Shown here piece by piece: positions 8,946 through 17,144 of a stretch of DNA of 64,000 nucleotides. This DNA comes from JAJOKK01 sp965370555 (GTDB lineage Bacteria; Bipolaricaulota; Bipolaricaulia; UBA7950; UBA9294), in contig CBDUVB010000008.1 in NCBI GenBank assembly GCA_965370555.1, forward strand, positions 3,349 to 67,348. The letters run 5' to 3'. The notes under the pieces were generated by a model. The model made no database searches and was not told where the DNA came from. It worked only from the letters and a program-made list of their open reading frames with translations. Positions within the stretch are counted from its first letter, which is position 1; each line of letters starts with the position of its first letter. Both the position numbers and the translations under genes were made by a program.

Positions 8946-9017
8946 CGTCCCGCCCTTCGTCAATGGATGATTCCACTGCAGTTCTCCAAGGCCCTCAACA
9001 GCCTCGGTTAAGGATGA

Positions 9018-9048
9018 GTCACGCCGTGCGTTTAACGCACAGCGTGAC
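9018..9048 (-). promoter_or_regulatory. Intercistronic stem-loop after the binding-protein gene
   Basis: GTCACGC, one mismatch, GTGCG, loop TTTAA, CGCAC, one mismatch, GCGTGAC: a 12-pair stem interrupted once. No T-run follows, so it is more likely an mRNA-stabilising or attenuating hairpin than a full terminator. Confidence 0.65.
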
Positions 9049-9064
9049 CCGTGGTTGCCATTCG

Positions 9065-10150
9065 CTATTGCGCTTCGCCGATCATACCTTCGATCAGCCA
9101 GTCCCAGTCGCCCATCTTATCATTGCCCCAGAACTCGCCTTCGGCAATGCGGATGACTCCGTCTTGGTCAGCAATCGGCCCGATGAATGTGTCGATCAAT
9201 CCGGCCTTGTAGCCCTCTGCAACAGCCAGCACGAACTGCCTGACTCGGTCAGGGACTGCATCCCCGAACGGAGCGATCTCAAGGAATCCTTCTGCGAGCC
9301 CCCTTCGGATGAAGCCAGTCTGCCAAGTCCCATCGATTACGGCTTGTGCGCTTTCCGTGAAGTAGTTGCCCCACGAGAGGGCGAGGCCAGTAATCCAGCC
9401 ATTGGGGGCGTACTCCTGAGCACCCACTGACATGAATCCGATCGTGTACGCACCTGCGGCTTCCACCGTCTGGATGACAGCGACCGGCGAATCCAAGTGC
9501 ATGGTGATAACGTCGCATCCTTGATCAAGCAGGGCTTGCGCCGCAGCCGCCTCTTTCGTTGGATCGTACCAGCTGAACGTGAGGAGCAGATGAGTCTCGA
9601 CATCAGGATTGACGGCTCTTGCACCAAGATGGAATCCGTTGGCATTGCCCGCCATGTACCCGAGGGGCATGCCAGCGATGAATCCAATCGTGTTGGTTTC
9701 GGTCATCATACCAGCAGCAACGCCCATCAAGTAGAAGTGCAGCTGCGTTGTGGCGAAGAAGTTGCTGAAGTTGCCCGTAACTTCCCAGCCTCCAGGGTGC
9801 ATGAAGACGACATCCGGGTGTCGTTCGGCAACGTTAAGGGCTGGATACTGGAACGCAAATCCACAGGGGAGAATCATCTTCGCGCCCTGTATGATCATGG
9901 TCTCCATCGTGCTTTCTGCGTCCGCATCGCCAACGTACTCCGCGACAAGAACCTCGACACCAGGGATATTCTCCTGAACCTCCAACACCGCATCGTAGAA
10001 CATCTGATTGTAACCCGCGTCGCTCTTTGGCCCCGGAAGGAGCAGGCCGATGATCAGACTTGGCTCTTGTGCAACAGCAATAACTCCGACTAGCATGGTC
10101 GCTACGAGCGCGACCAATACCGCCAGGACTATAGTGTTCTTTACTTTCAT
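9065..10150 (-). CDS. BMP-family substrate-binding protein
   Basis: A 361-residue precursor whose N-terminal hydrophobic segment ends VIAVAQEP, a signal peptidase I site. No lipobox cysteine is present, so the mature protein is probably free in a periplasm. The fold is the basic-membrane-protein family: GLLLPGPKSDAGYNQMFYDA, MIIQGAKMILPCGFAFQYPA and GFIAGMPLGYMAGNANGF. Relatives bind nucleosides, purines or related ureides. AGGAGGGG lies just before the ATG. With the two permeases and the ATPase it makes a complete importer, and the neighbours suggest a purine-breakdown substrate. Confidence 0.85.
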   Translation of the reverse strand: MKVKNTIVLAVLVALVATMLVGVIAVAQEPSLIIGLLLPGPKSDAGYNQMFYDAVLEVQENIPGVEVLVAEYVGDADAESTMETMIIQGAKMILPCGFAFQYPALNVAERHPDVVFMHPGGWEVTGNFSNFFATTQLHFYLMGVAAGMMTETNTIGFIAGMPLGYMAGNANGFHLGARAVNPDVETHLLLTFSWYDPTKEAAAAQALLDQGCDVITMHLDSPVAVIQTVEAAGAYTIGFMSVGAQEYAPNGWITGLALSWGNYFTESAQAVIDGTWQTGFIRRGLAEGFLEIAPFGDAVPDRVRQFVLAVAEGYKAGLIDTFIGPIADQDGVIRIAEGEFWGNDKMGDWDWLIEGMIGEAQ

Positions 10151-10237
10151 GTCTCCCCTCCTATGGAAGATCCTTCATAGCGCAACTCGATCCAGTGAAT
10201 GATTCGTCGTAATCTGCCTGCCTTGATCACCTCCTCC

Positions 10238-10275
10238 TGCCGTTGAGATCTGCGAGGTGCAATCGCTCAACGGCA
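10238..10275 (-). promoter_or_regulatory. Intercistronic stem-loop before the binding-protein gene
   Basis: TGCCGTTGAG and CTCAACGGCA form a perfect ten-pair inverted repeat with an 18-base loop, in the 142-base gap between permease and binding-protein genes. AGGAGG motifs follow. Together with the hairpin at 9018-9048 it brackets the binding-protein message. Confidence 0.65.
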
Positions 10276-10292
10276 TTGAAACCTCACCTGCC

Positions 10293-11210
10293 CTACTCCT
10301 CTCCGGAATACACTCGGCCTAAAGCCCCCGGCGCAGCGAAACGCCGCGCGCCGCCCCAGACCAACAGAACGCCCAGCGTCAGCACATACGGGATCATGTT
10401 GAGCAGGAAGGGGGAGATAGATGATCCCTGTGCTTGCAGCTGGAGCTGCAGCGTCACAGCTCCACCGAACAGCATTGCCCCGACAATTGCGCGCAGCGGA
10501 TGCCACTTGGAGAAGATCACGAGCGCGACGGCAATGAACCCTCTTCCGCCTGACATCCCCTCGCTCCAGGTCCGCGCCAGCGCTACAGACAGGTGCGCTC
10601 CTGCGATACCCCCCAGGAGGCCGCACATCAGTGCTGCTTGATATTTCAACAATGAGATCCGCCGTCCTGCAGCGAAGGCTGCAGACGGACTTTCGCCCAC
10701 CGCTCGCAGGCTCAAGCCCCACCGTGTTCGGAAAAGAATCCACCACACGAGAACCGCTACAGGGACCGCGAAGTAGACCAGCAAGTCGTAGCTGAACATC
10801 GTCTTGGTTGCCCACGGGAACGCGGAGATTCCGGGAATCTGATATCGAACAAGCCCCTTGCTGCCGCCACCGACGTATGCCCTTCCGATCATTGCACTGA
10901 CACCCATGCCGAGGAACATGACAGCCAGGCCACTGGCCAGTTGGTTCGCTCTGCGATTCACGACCAAGAATGCATATACGAGATTGAATAGGGCGCCGGC
11001 GATCGCCGCAGCTATTATTCCGACCCACGGATTTCCTGTCTCGACAGACACCGCAAACCCGACTGATGCGCCGATGAGCAGAATACCTTCCAGTCCCAGA
11101 TTGACCATCCCTGCTCTCTGCCCGATCACTTCACCCAAGGTAGCGTACAGGAGAGGAACGCCATACATGATCGTGCCCGATAATACTCCGCGAATGAGAG
11201 CCCACGTCAT
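10293..11210 (-). CDS. ABC transporter permease, BMP/nucleoside type (second)
   Basis: A 305-residue membrane protein of the BPD_transp_2 family, with many hydrophobic helices and the motifs YATLGEVIGQRAGMVNLGLE and NLVYAFLVVNRRANQLASGL. The ATG at 11210 is chosen because GAGGAGG lies directly upstream and the ATGA overlaps the stop of the preceding permease. It resembles NupQ/YufQ-type permeases. It pairs with the longer permease to form the membrane channel. Confidence 0.85.
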   Translation of the reverse strand: MTWALIRGVLSGTIMYGVPLLYATLGEVIGQRAGMVNLGLEGILLIGASVGFAVSVETGNPWVGIIAAAIAGALFNLVYAFLVVNRRANQLASGLAVMFLGMGVSAMIGRAYVGGGSKGLVRYQIPGISAFPWATKTMFSYDLLVYFAVPVAVLVWWILFRTRWGLSLRAVGESPSAAFAAGRRISLLKYQAALMCGLLGGIAGAHLSVALARTWSEGMSGGRGFIAVALVIFSKWHPLRAIVGAMLFGGAVTLQLQLQAQGSSISPFLLNMIPYVLTLGVLLVWGGARRFAAPGALGRVYSGEE

Positions 11211-12277
11211 GATTTCCTCCTCAGGGCGTTCCATGAAAGCCTTGGCTTCGCCAAAACCACAAACAGGATGATGGCCATTAGAACGTTGATCGCAGCGAAG
11301 GGCACACCCTGCGTGATCTGGAGTAGCGATCCCCCGGAGAAGACGATGGCCAGAACGAACGACATCGTCAGAATACCTACAGGGCTTCCTCCGGAGAGCC
11401 AGCTGATCAGAAATCCGATGAAGCCATATCCAGGTGAGAAGCCGGCTCGCAATCGCCCGTGGAGTGCTGACACCTCCGCCATCCCCGCCAAGCCGGCGAT
11501 CCCTCCGGCAATGAACATGACAATAACTATGTAGAGCCCTAAACGAATCCCCACCCTCCGTGCGGCCTCAGAATTCCCGCCAATCGCACGCATCTTCAAG
11601 CCCCACTTCGTTCGTTCCATCACGAACCAGAAGACAAACAGAACCACGAGCGCGAGAATAATCCCCAGGTGAACGCGTGTGTCAAAGAAACGCGGAAGTC
11701 GAGCGGCATCGGGAAACGCTACAGACTGAGGAAACGCCGAAGATCCCGGCTCTCGGGATCGCCACGCCCCGTAGACGAACAATCCAACGATCAGCGGCGC
11801 GACGTAGTTCATGAGGAGCGTCGTAATCGTCTCGTTCACCAGGCCGCGCGCGCGGAAGAACCCGGCAATCGCAGCCCAGGCTCCTCCACCCACGAATCCC
11901 AATACAATGAGAAATGGGACGAAGATCGCTTGCGGTAATCCAGTGAATGTGATGGCGCCCCACGTCGCGAGCCATGCCCCCATGTAAAGCTGTCCTTCGC
12001 CACCAATGTTGATAAGACCAAGCCTTGAAGGCAGTGCGACCGCAACCGCTGTGAGCAGCAAGGGTATCATCCTGACAATCACTTCCGAGAAGCCATACCG
12101 GGTTCCCAGCGTGAACGAGAAGGTATCGACGCAGGCCTTGATCGGGTCTTTCCCTGCCAGTAAGAGCACAATGGCATACGCAACAAGCGCGATCGTAAGG
12201 ATCATTGCATACCTTGCTGCGGCAACTGCCCAGCCCTTCCGTACGATTTGAGCAACTCCCTTGAGCGGCCTACTCAT
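11207..12277 (-). CDS. ABC transporter permease, BMP/nucleoside type (first)
   Basis: A 356-residue membrane protein resembling NupP/YufP permeases. Landmarks are LPSRLGLINIGGEGQLYMGA, VNETITTLLMNYVA and TKWGLKMRAIGGNSEAARRV, the cytoplasmic coupling loop. Its start overlaps the ATPase stop by eight bases and its own stop overlaps the next permease, so ATPase and both permeases are translationally coupled. Confidence 0.87.
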   Translation of the reverse strand: MSRPLKGVAQIVRKGWAVAAARYAMILTIALVAYAIVLLLAGKDPIKACVDTFSFTLGTRYGFSEVIVRMIPLLLTAVAVALPSRLGLINIGGEGQLYMGAWLATWGAITFTGLPQAIFVPFLIVLGFVGGGAWAAIAGFFRARGLVNETITTLLMNYVAPLIVGLFVYGAWRSREPGSSAFPQSVAFPDAARLPRFFDTRVHLGIILALVVLFVFWFVMERTKWGLKMRAIGGNSEAARRVGIRLGLYIVIVMFIAGGIAGLAGMAEVSALHGRLRAGFSPGYGFIGFLISWLSGGSPVGILTMSFVLAIVFSGGSLLQITQGVPFAAINVLMAIILFVVLAKPRLSWNALRRKS

Positions 12278-13847
12278 TCGTTCCCCCAGAACCTGTCATG
12301 AGGTGCCCGATCTTGTGCCGGTCGATCTCGTGAGGCAGGAAGTTGCCCACAATCCTCCCTTGGTGGAGCACAATCAAGCGATCGCTGAGGCTGAAGAGCT
12401 CATCCAGATCCTCGGATACCAGCAACACTCCTCCTCCATTCTCTCTAAGCATGGCGAGAACCCTACGAGCGGCTATGGCACTTCGGACATCAAGCCCTCG
12501 TGTCGGATAGGAGGCAACAAGCAGCTTGGGCCTTCGTCCAAGCTCTCTGGCTAAGACGACTCGCTGTAGCTGTCCGCCCGACAGGGTGCGCACCGGTACC
12601 CAGGGATTGAGAGCCTCAAAGGACAGCTCCTCGAACGAGGTTCTAATGTCGCGTTGCACGTGATTCCAGTCAAGGGATAGTCCACCGTGCCGCGCATAGG
12701 TCTCTACATTTCCTAAGGCGGCGTTCTGAGCCACCGTCATCCACGGAACAACACCCATGCCAAGAGGGTCTTCCGGCACGAACCCCACGCCACTTGCTCG
12801 AATGTGTCCGGCGGTCCACGACGTCGCGTCGACTCCCTGCAGCAGCCGTCTTCCGTGGGCACAAGCGATTAGCCCAAGAATGACATCCCCTAGCTCGCGC
12901 TGACCGTTGCCCGATACACCGGCGACCCCCACGATCTCACTGGGGCGGATCTCCAGGCTAATGTCGTCGAGTCGGGTTCCTTCGCCCTCGGCCCGTGTGG
13001 TGACGTTTTGAAGCTCTAAGAGAGGGGTCCCGTCAATCTTACGCTCCCCGGCCACTTGGCGGATCTCTCTTGGCATTGCATCGCCGAACATGAGGGCCAC
13101 AAGCACCTCCTCCGTCGCTTCCGAACGAATCAGCGTTCCGGCAATACGCCCGCGCTTCATCACGGTGATCCGATCGGCGCACGCAAGGACTTCACGTAAC
13201 TTGTGGGTAATGAACACGATCGCATACCCGTCCTCCTTAAGCCTTTCGAAGATTCGAAAAAGACCTTCGATCTCATGCGGAGCGAGCACTCGGGTCGCTT
13301 CATCGAAAATGAGAACTCTCGCACGGCCGACCAACAGCTTGAGGACCTCGACCTTCTGCTGATCTCCGATCGCGATATCTCGAACAGGTGAGCGGGGATC
13401 GACATCCAAGTGATACTGCTTCCCCAATTCATCAATCTGCTCGGCGATTCGTCGGCTATCCAGTATTGCAGGTAGATCCGGGAGATAGAGCGCGATGTTC
13501 TCCGCCACGGTCATCGCCGGAATCAGGGTGAACATCTGAAAGACCATTCCGATCCGAAGCTTGCGGGCGTCCAAAGGAGATCCAATGTGGGCTTCTTCTC
13601 CATCTACGGCGATCGTGCCACTGTCGGCACTGTAGAAGCCATAGAGGATCTTCATGAGCGTGCTCTTTCCCGCGCCGTTTTCGCCGAGGAGGGCATGAAC
13701 CTCCCCGGGGAAGAGATCGAGGTCAACCGAGTCGGTTGCGATAACGTTCGGGAACCGCTTGGTGATGCCCCGAAGCGACACGAGCGGAGCCGGTGATTCG
13801 GTACCGAGCTGTTGCGTTGCTGTTGTCATATCGTGCCTACTGGACAT
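12270..13847 (-). CDS. ABC transporter ATPase with two nucleotide-binding domains
   Basis: A 525-residue duplicated ATPase of the sugar/nucleoside (RbsA/NupO-like) type. The first domain has Walker A GENGAGKST near residue 55, a signature replaced by AIGDQQKVEVLKLL, and Walker B LIFDEATRVLAPHE. The usual Pro-Thr-Ala after the Walker B glutamate is changed there to Ala-Thr-Arg. The second domain has a degenerate Walker A, VSGNGQREL, and an intact signature LSGGQLQRVVLARE, as usual for this family. The start may instead be ATG 13829. It is the first gene of the transporter unit. Confidence 0.87.
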   Translation of the reverse strand: MSSRHDMTTATQQLGTESPAPLVSLRGITKRFPNVIATDSVDLDLFPGEVHALLGENGAGKSTLMKILYGFYSADSGTIAVDGEEAHIGSPLDARKLRIGMVFQMFTLIPAMTVAENIALYLPDLPAILDSRRIAEQIDELGKQYHLDVDPRSPVRDIAIGDQQKVEVLKLLVGRARVLIFDEATRVLAPHEIEGLFRIFERLKEDGYAIVFITHKLREVLACADRITVMKRGRIAGTLIRSEATEEVLVALMFGDAMPREIRQVAGERKIDGTPLLELQNVTTRAEGEGTRLDDISLEIRPSEIVGVAGVSGNGQRELGDVILGLIACAHGRRLLQGVDATSWTAGHIRASGVGFVPEDPLGMGVVPWMTVAQNAALGNVETYARHGGLSLDWNHVQRDIRTSFEELSFEALNPWVPVRTLSGGQLQRVVLARELGRRPKLLVASYPTRGLDVRSAIAARRVLAMLRENGGGVLLVSEDLDELFSLSDRLIVLHQGRIVGNFLPHEIDRHKIGHLMTGSGGTNE

Positions 13848-13979
13848 GATCCGCCCTGGCAGACGCCACCGACGTGTCCTGAGCCCTGTACGAATGCCTG
13901 ACAGGGGAAGCGTGTCTACGTAACAAGATTCGTGCCTCCTATCCCCGAGACATTATGAAGCCGTTGGTGCCTGTTGTGA

Positions 13980-14028
13980 ATGTCAACTCGCGACAAGGCA
14001 ACGCGAACATCTTGTCAATAGTTGACAA
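13980..14028. promoter_or_regulatory. Paired operator-like inverted repeats
   Basis: Forward-strand sites 14012-14028 (TTGTCAATAGTTGACAA, a perfect inverted repeat with a 3-base spacer) and 13980-13996 (ATGTCAACTCGCGACAA) share the pattern TGTCAA...GACAA. On the transcribed strand both read TTGTC, five bases, TTGACA. Centres are 32 bp apart, about three helical turns. They lie between the PucR-type regulator gene and the transporter gene it probably controls. Confidence 0.6.
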
Positions 14029-14062
14029 ACAGAGGCTATCCCGCAATTGCACTATCGAGAGG

Positions 14063-15793
14063 CTAGTGTGCAGTGGTAGAAGACTCTTCCGAGGGAAGCG
14101 CCTCATCCAGTAGCGGGTGCAAATGCAGGGCTACTTCTATCGCAAGTCGTTTCTGTGGCTCTTCGAAGATGTTCCCAATCAACTGACGGACCCGTTTGAG
14201 GCGATAGCGGAGCGAGTTGTAGTGAATGCCCAACACCCGTGCCGCTTCAGCGTGATTCTGATTACATTCGAGGAATACACGTAGTGTGTCGAGGAGGCGG
14301 GCGGTGCTATTGCGATCATGTTCCAGTAGAGGGCCCAGCATGTCTATGCAATAGTTTCGTATACCCACATAGGTCTCCGAAACCTGCGCGAAGCGCAGCA
14401 GCCCAAGGTCGTCGTAGTGCGTCACAGCGCTGTTCTTGCCGCCTGCAAGAGCGCGGCCAATTTCGAAACTCTGTCTGGCTTCTTCGTAGGCTTGACGAAA
14501 CTCCCCTATCGCATCAACCTGTCGACTGATGCCAGATGAAACAGTGTATGGAGCATTCTCCGTTTCGATCCGCTCACAGACTTCCCGAAGCATAGACGCG
14601 ATCGCTTCCCGCGTTTCAGGGAGCTCCCGTGATGCCATTGGATAGAAGACAATCAGGTGAGGCCCTCTCCGCCAGAAGGAGAGCCCATCTCTATAACTTC
14701 GGATGTATCGCTGAGCAAGATAGAGACTCGTATCCACATTGCTCTGCTGCCGCCGCTCCCTCGGAGCCAGAAGTTTGTGTGAAGGAACGTCCGATCCTAC
14801 AAGGAGAATGGCAAATGGAGGCTCCAGACGGTGCCCGAGGCTTTCCGATAGCTGCAAGGCACTTATTTGCGAGGCAGCCTGTTCCGAGAGAAGCCCCTCC
14901 AGAATCTCATTTCGGAACTGCTGCTCGACCTGCCCAATCGATCGCGCCTCCATCATCTTCAGAGCCACGACCGTGGCACCATGCTGGATGGCCATGAGTG
15001 CTCTAGCATCGACTTTCGAACTGGCGTGCTCCCAGATGATAATGCTTCCAAGCTGAGTAGAGCTCACCTCGACAGGATACACAAGGCTGTGAAGCTCCTT
15101 GTCGCCGACTTCGACCACCATGTGTTGCGGGGACTGCCCGACCTGATCCGCGACGCTCACTGGCTCGCACTCGGTGCCAAGATAGCTCTCTCCTGTCCGG
15201 TCCTCATCCATAACCTCCAGCGCCATGGACTCCCTCACATTTCCTCCCTGTCCCAAGATGCGACGGAATCGATCCACAATAGATACCGGATGCCCGCTGA
15301 CCTCGCTGATCACCTGCGCAATGTCCGAGTAATCACCGCCTATGAGTACGAGATCCAGGAATCGCCTGAGGATGGTGTCTGACTGCTGCAGCTCGTCTGC
15401 TTGTAGATCGAGGATCTTCGACGTTAGGGGCTGAATTATGTCCACGAAAGAGACGCGTGGCGGAAGCTCGATAAGCGGAAAGCCCAAACGGTTTGCATCC
15501 TCGACCATGCACTTGGGCAGTTCATCGATGTATGAATCGGGGGTCACGGCCAATCCCGCTAGCCCTTTCTCGGCAAGCAGAGGAATCAGGGTATCGACTG
15601 CAGCTTTGTCATCGCGCAGCGGGTAGAGGGTTGATACAAGAAGCTCTCCGGGATGCACCCAGTTGACGATGTCAGGTACCTCCATCACATTCACTGACCG
15701 GATGACGTTGTCCAGACCACTCTCGCCAGCTACAACGCGGGCCTCGCGCAAGGGTTCTGCCAGCGTAAGCGCTTCACGAAGGGTTAGCTGCAT
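14063..15793 (-). CDS. PucR-family transcriptional regulator
   Basis: A 576-residue regulator. The N-terminal PucR domain begins LTLREALTLAEPLREARVVA and includes VNWVHPGELLVSTLYPL. The C-terminal PucR helix-turn-helix reads AEAARVLGIHYNSLRYRLKR, preceded by LLDTLRVFLECNQNHA. Family members respond to purine-catabolism intermediates such as allantoin. GGGAGGA precedes the ATG. It lies upstream of, and in the same direction as, the transporter/AllFGH genes, making it their likely local regulator. Confidence 0.9.
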   Translation of the reverse strand: MQLTLREALTLAEPLREARVVAGESGLDNVIRSVNVMEVPDIVNWVHPGELLVSTLYPLRDDKAAVDTLIPLLAEKGLAGLAVTPDSYIDELPKCMVEDANRLGFPLIELPPRVSFVDIIQPLTSKILDLQADELQQSDTILRRFLDLVLIGGDYSDIAQVISEVSGHPVSIVDRFRRILGQGGNVRESMALEVMDEDRTGESYLGTECEPVSVADQVGQSPQHMVVEVGDKELHSLVYPVEVSSTQLGSIIIWEHASSKVDARALMAIQHGATVVALKMMEARSIGQVEQQFRNEILEGLLSEQAASQISALQLSESLGHRLEPPFAILLVGSDVPSHKLLAPRERRQQSNVDTSLYLAQRYIRSYRDGLSFWRRGPHLIVFYPMASRELPETREAIASMLREVCERIETENAPYTVSSGISRQVDAIGEFRQAYEEARQSFEIGRALAGGKNSAVTHYDDLGLLRFAQVSETYVGIRNYCIDMLGPLLEHDRNSTARLLDTLRVFLECNQNHAEAARVLGIHYNSLRYRLKRVRQLIGNIFEEPQKRLAIEVALHLHPLLDEALPSEESSTTAH

Positions 15794-16261
15794 CGTGTCC
15801 TCCCAAGTACCCGATCAGGTCAATTGTCATTATACCACAATCGACTTCACGGACGAACCTAGGAAATCTGGAAAGAATGCTGCGTATAAGCTCCTGCTGG
15901 AAAGGCTTACTGGAACTTCAGGTGTGTGGTACGAGAAGGGTAGCTGAATGCTGCGATTGGCGCAAATCTATAAACCAAAGACGCAGATCGCCACGAAACG
16001 ACTAACGAACGCGGTATGCAGATTCCATTTATCAAGATCCATTGTCCATCTGTGACGTTTCGCGGAGCATACTCCGCAAGTAATGGACGCTACGCGGCTA
16101 TTGCTTGTCGGAGTCAATCTCTGCGGGTTGGATTCCCCGCAGCTTGCTGCGAATGTCGTCATTCCGGCGCATGCCGGAATCCAGTGGTTCGTTCCTGGAC
16201 ACCGGCCTTCGCCGGTGTGACGTAATGCTATTAATACCCCGACCGCTTGCGGCAGGATAGT
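15794..16261. other. Intergenic region with regulator promoter and repeat
   Basis: About 470 bases without a supportable gene. It holds a minus-strand TATAAT at 15829-15834 about 35 bases before the PucR start. Next to it is a sequence resembling half of the operator (ATTGAC on the minus strand). A paired-hairpin repeat lies at 16157-16222. A short plus-strand open fragment near 15853-15943 has no recognisable start. Confidence 0.5.
16157..16222. repeat. Paired-hairpin dispersed repeat
   Basis: Termini CGTCA and TGACG are inverted. The left half contains ATTCCGGC and GCCGGAAT, and the right half ACCGGC, CTTC, GCCGGT. CCAG and CTGG flank the centre. This two-hairpin layout matches a widespread class of bacterial intergenic repeat with 'CATTCC...GGAATCCAG...CTGG' sequence. 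Confidence 0.7.
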
Positions 16262-16621
16262 TTATTGCTCTTGTTCGATCGTCTTTTGCTGCAGAAGTAT
16301 GTCCACGGTATCAAGGAGGGCATCGAGTTCTTCTTAGATGATGCCCCACACGATGCGGTCGTCAATGGTGTCATAGCCGTGGACAAGGATGTTTCTGAAG
16401 GAGATGATGGCACGGTGCTCGGGGATTTGCTGCAAGAGTTCGGGCTCGTCACGTTTGATCCTATTGAGGGACTCTCCGATAATCTCAAGTTTCCGTTCCA
16501 CCCCGCTTCGAAGCAGTTCGTCAGAGGAGTAATCTGCGAATGTGCATCCGGCGACAAAAGCCTTGATGGCCCTTCCGGACCGAAGGATGTCGTCCAAGTA
16601 GGCAAGAAGGTCATCCTTCAT
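16262..16621 (-). pseudogene. HEPN-domain toxin (DUF86), interrupted by a stop
   Basis: Encodes MKDDLLAYLDDILRSGRAIK and the HEPN RNase motif RNILVHGY (R, four residues, H). A TAA at 16334-16336 follows VWGII. The same frame continues for 23 family-like residues (EELDALLDTVDILLQQKTIE and three more) to a second TAA at 16262. The catalytic motif lies before the premature stop, so a 95-residue truncated product might still form. It overlaps the end of the MNT gene by eleven bases, the standard arrangement of HEPN/MNT modules. Confidence 0.8.
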
Positions 16622-16907
16622 AAATGGGAATCCTCTCCTTCAAGACGCGCTCTCTGAAGTATGGGTTTCGGAGACTGGCAGTAGTGAGTAGATCGACCTC
16701 GCAACCCAAGGTGTCTTCCAGTTGGTGGAGAAGACCGAAGAACCGTCTCGCAGGACTACGGTCCGGATCCCTGAACTCGACCAGCAAGTCAACGTCGCTT
16801 GTGCCGCTCGCGGCATCACGAGCGGTCGAGCCAAACACATCAAGTCGCCTGACATCGAACTTGCGGCATGCAGGTAATGAGGCCTTCCTTATGTCTTCAG
16901 TATTCAT
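16611..16907 (-). CDS. MNT-type nucleotidyltransferase (antitoxin partner of HEPN)
   Basis: A 98-residue minimal nucleotidyltransferase with VFGSTARDAASGTSDVDLLV, the GS(x)nDxD motif. Further conserved segments are FFGLLHQLEDTLGCEVDLLT and the terminal RVLKERIPIYEG. In known modules (MntA/HepT) this protein adenylylates the HEPN toxin to silence it. It appears intact although its toxin partner carries a nonsense codon. Confidence 0.88.
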   Translation of the reverse strand: MNTEDIRKASLPACRKFDVRRLDVFGSTARDAASGTSDVDLLVEFRDPDRSPARRFFGLLHQLEDTLGCEVDLLTTASLRNPYFRERVLKERIPIYEG

Positions 16908-16991
16908 GTCCAGATTATTGCATTTTCGGGTTTCCTCATCAAGTCAGATCGAACGTACGGCTCACCCTCGGTCCTCACCGTCTCTTTGAAC

Positions 16992-17052
16992 CAGTTGCTC
17001 GCCCATCACAGACCAAGTTTACCACCGATTGATCTTTGAACTCACATTCACA
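16992..17052 (-). repeat. Upstream segment shared with 4702-4762
   Basis: Copy of the leader of the broken nucleotidyltransferase at 4.7 kb, including an equivalent ATG with following GAGCAACTGG (Met-Gly-Glu-Gln-Leu). That short frame ends after 13 codons, so only the extreme 5' end of such a gene is kept here. Confidence 0.6.
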
Positions 17053-17070
17053 AACGGATGCTGCTGACGA

Positions 17071-17141
17071 CCGAACGATAAGGTTCAGCCGCACGTAAGG
17101 CACGCAGCCGCCCGGAGCGTTGGCTGGAAGCGATTGTTAGG
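17071..17141 (-). other. attC-like site (integron cassette recombination site)
   Basis: On the minus strand it starts CCTAACAATCGCTTCCAGCC and ends GGCTGAACCTTATCGTTCGG, 71 bp in all. The ends are imperfectly complementary: CCTAAC pairs with GTTCGG apart from one base, and GCTTCCAGCC pairs with GGCTGAACC leaving an unpaired base. Such extrahelical bases are the structural hallmark of attC sites. It begins directly after the stop of the membrane-protein gene. Confidence 0.6.
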
Positions 17142-17144
17142 AAG

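Noticed and set aside
15968..16162. 64-codon minus-strand open frame
   Set aside because: It runs next to a hairpin repeat, has no ribosome-binding site and no family-like sequence.
16231..16614. Alternative frame over the HEPN gene
   Set aside because: It is a shadow with no family features; the HEPN frame has the conserved motifs on both sides of the stop.
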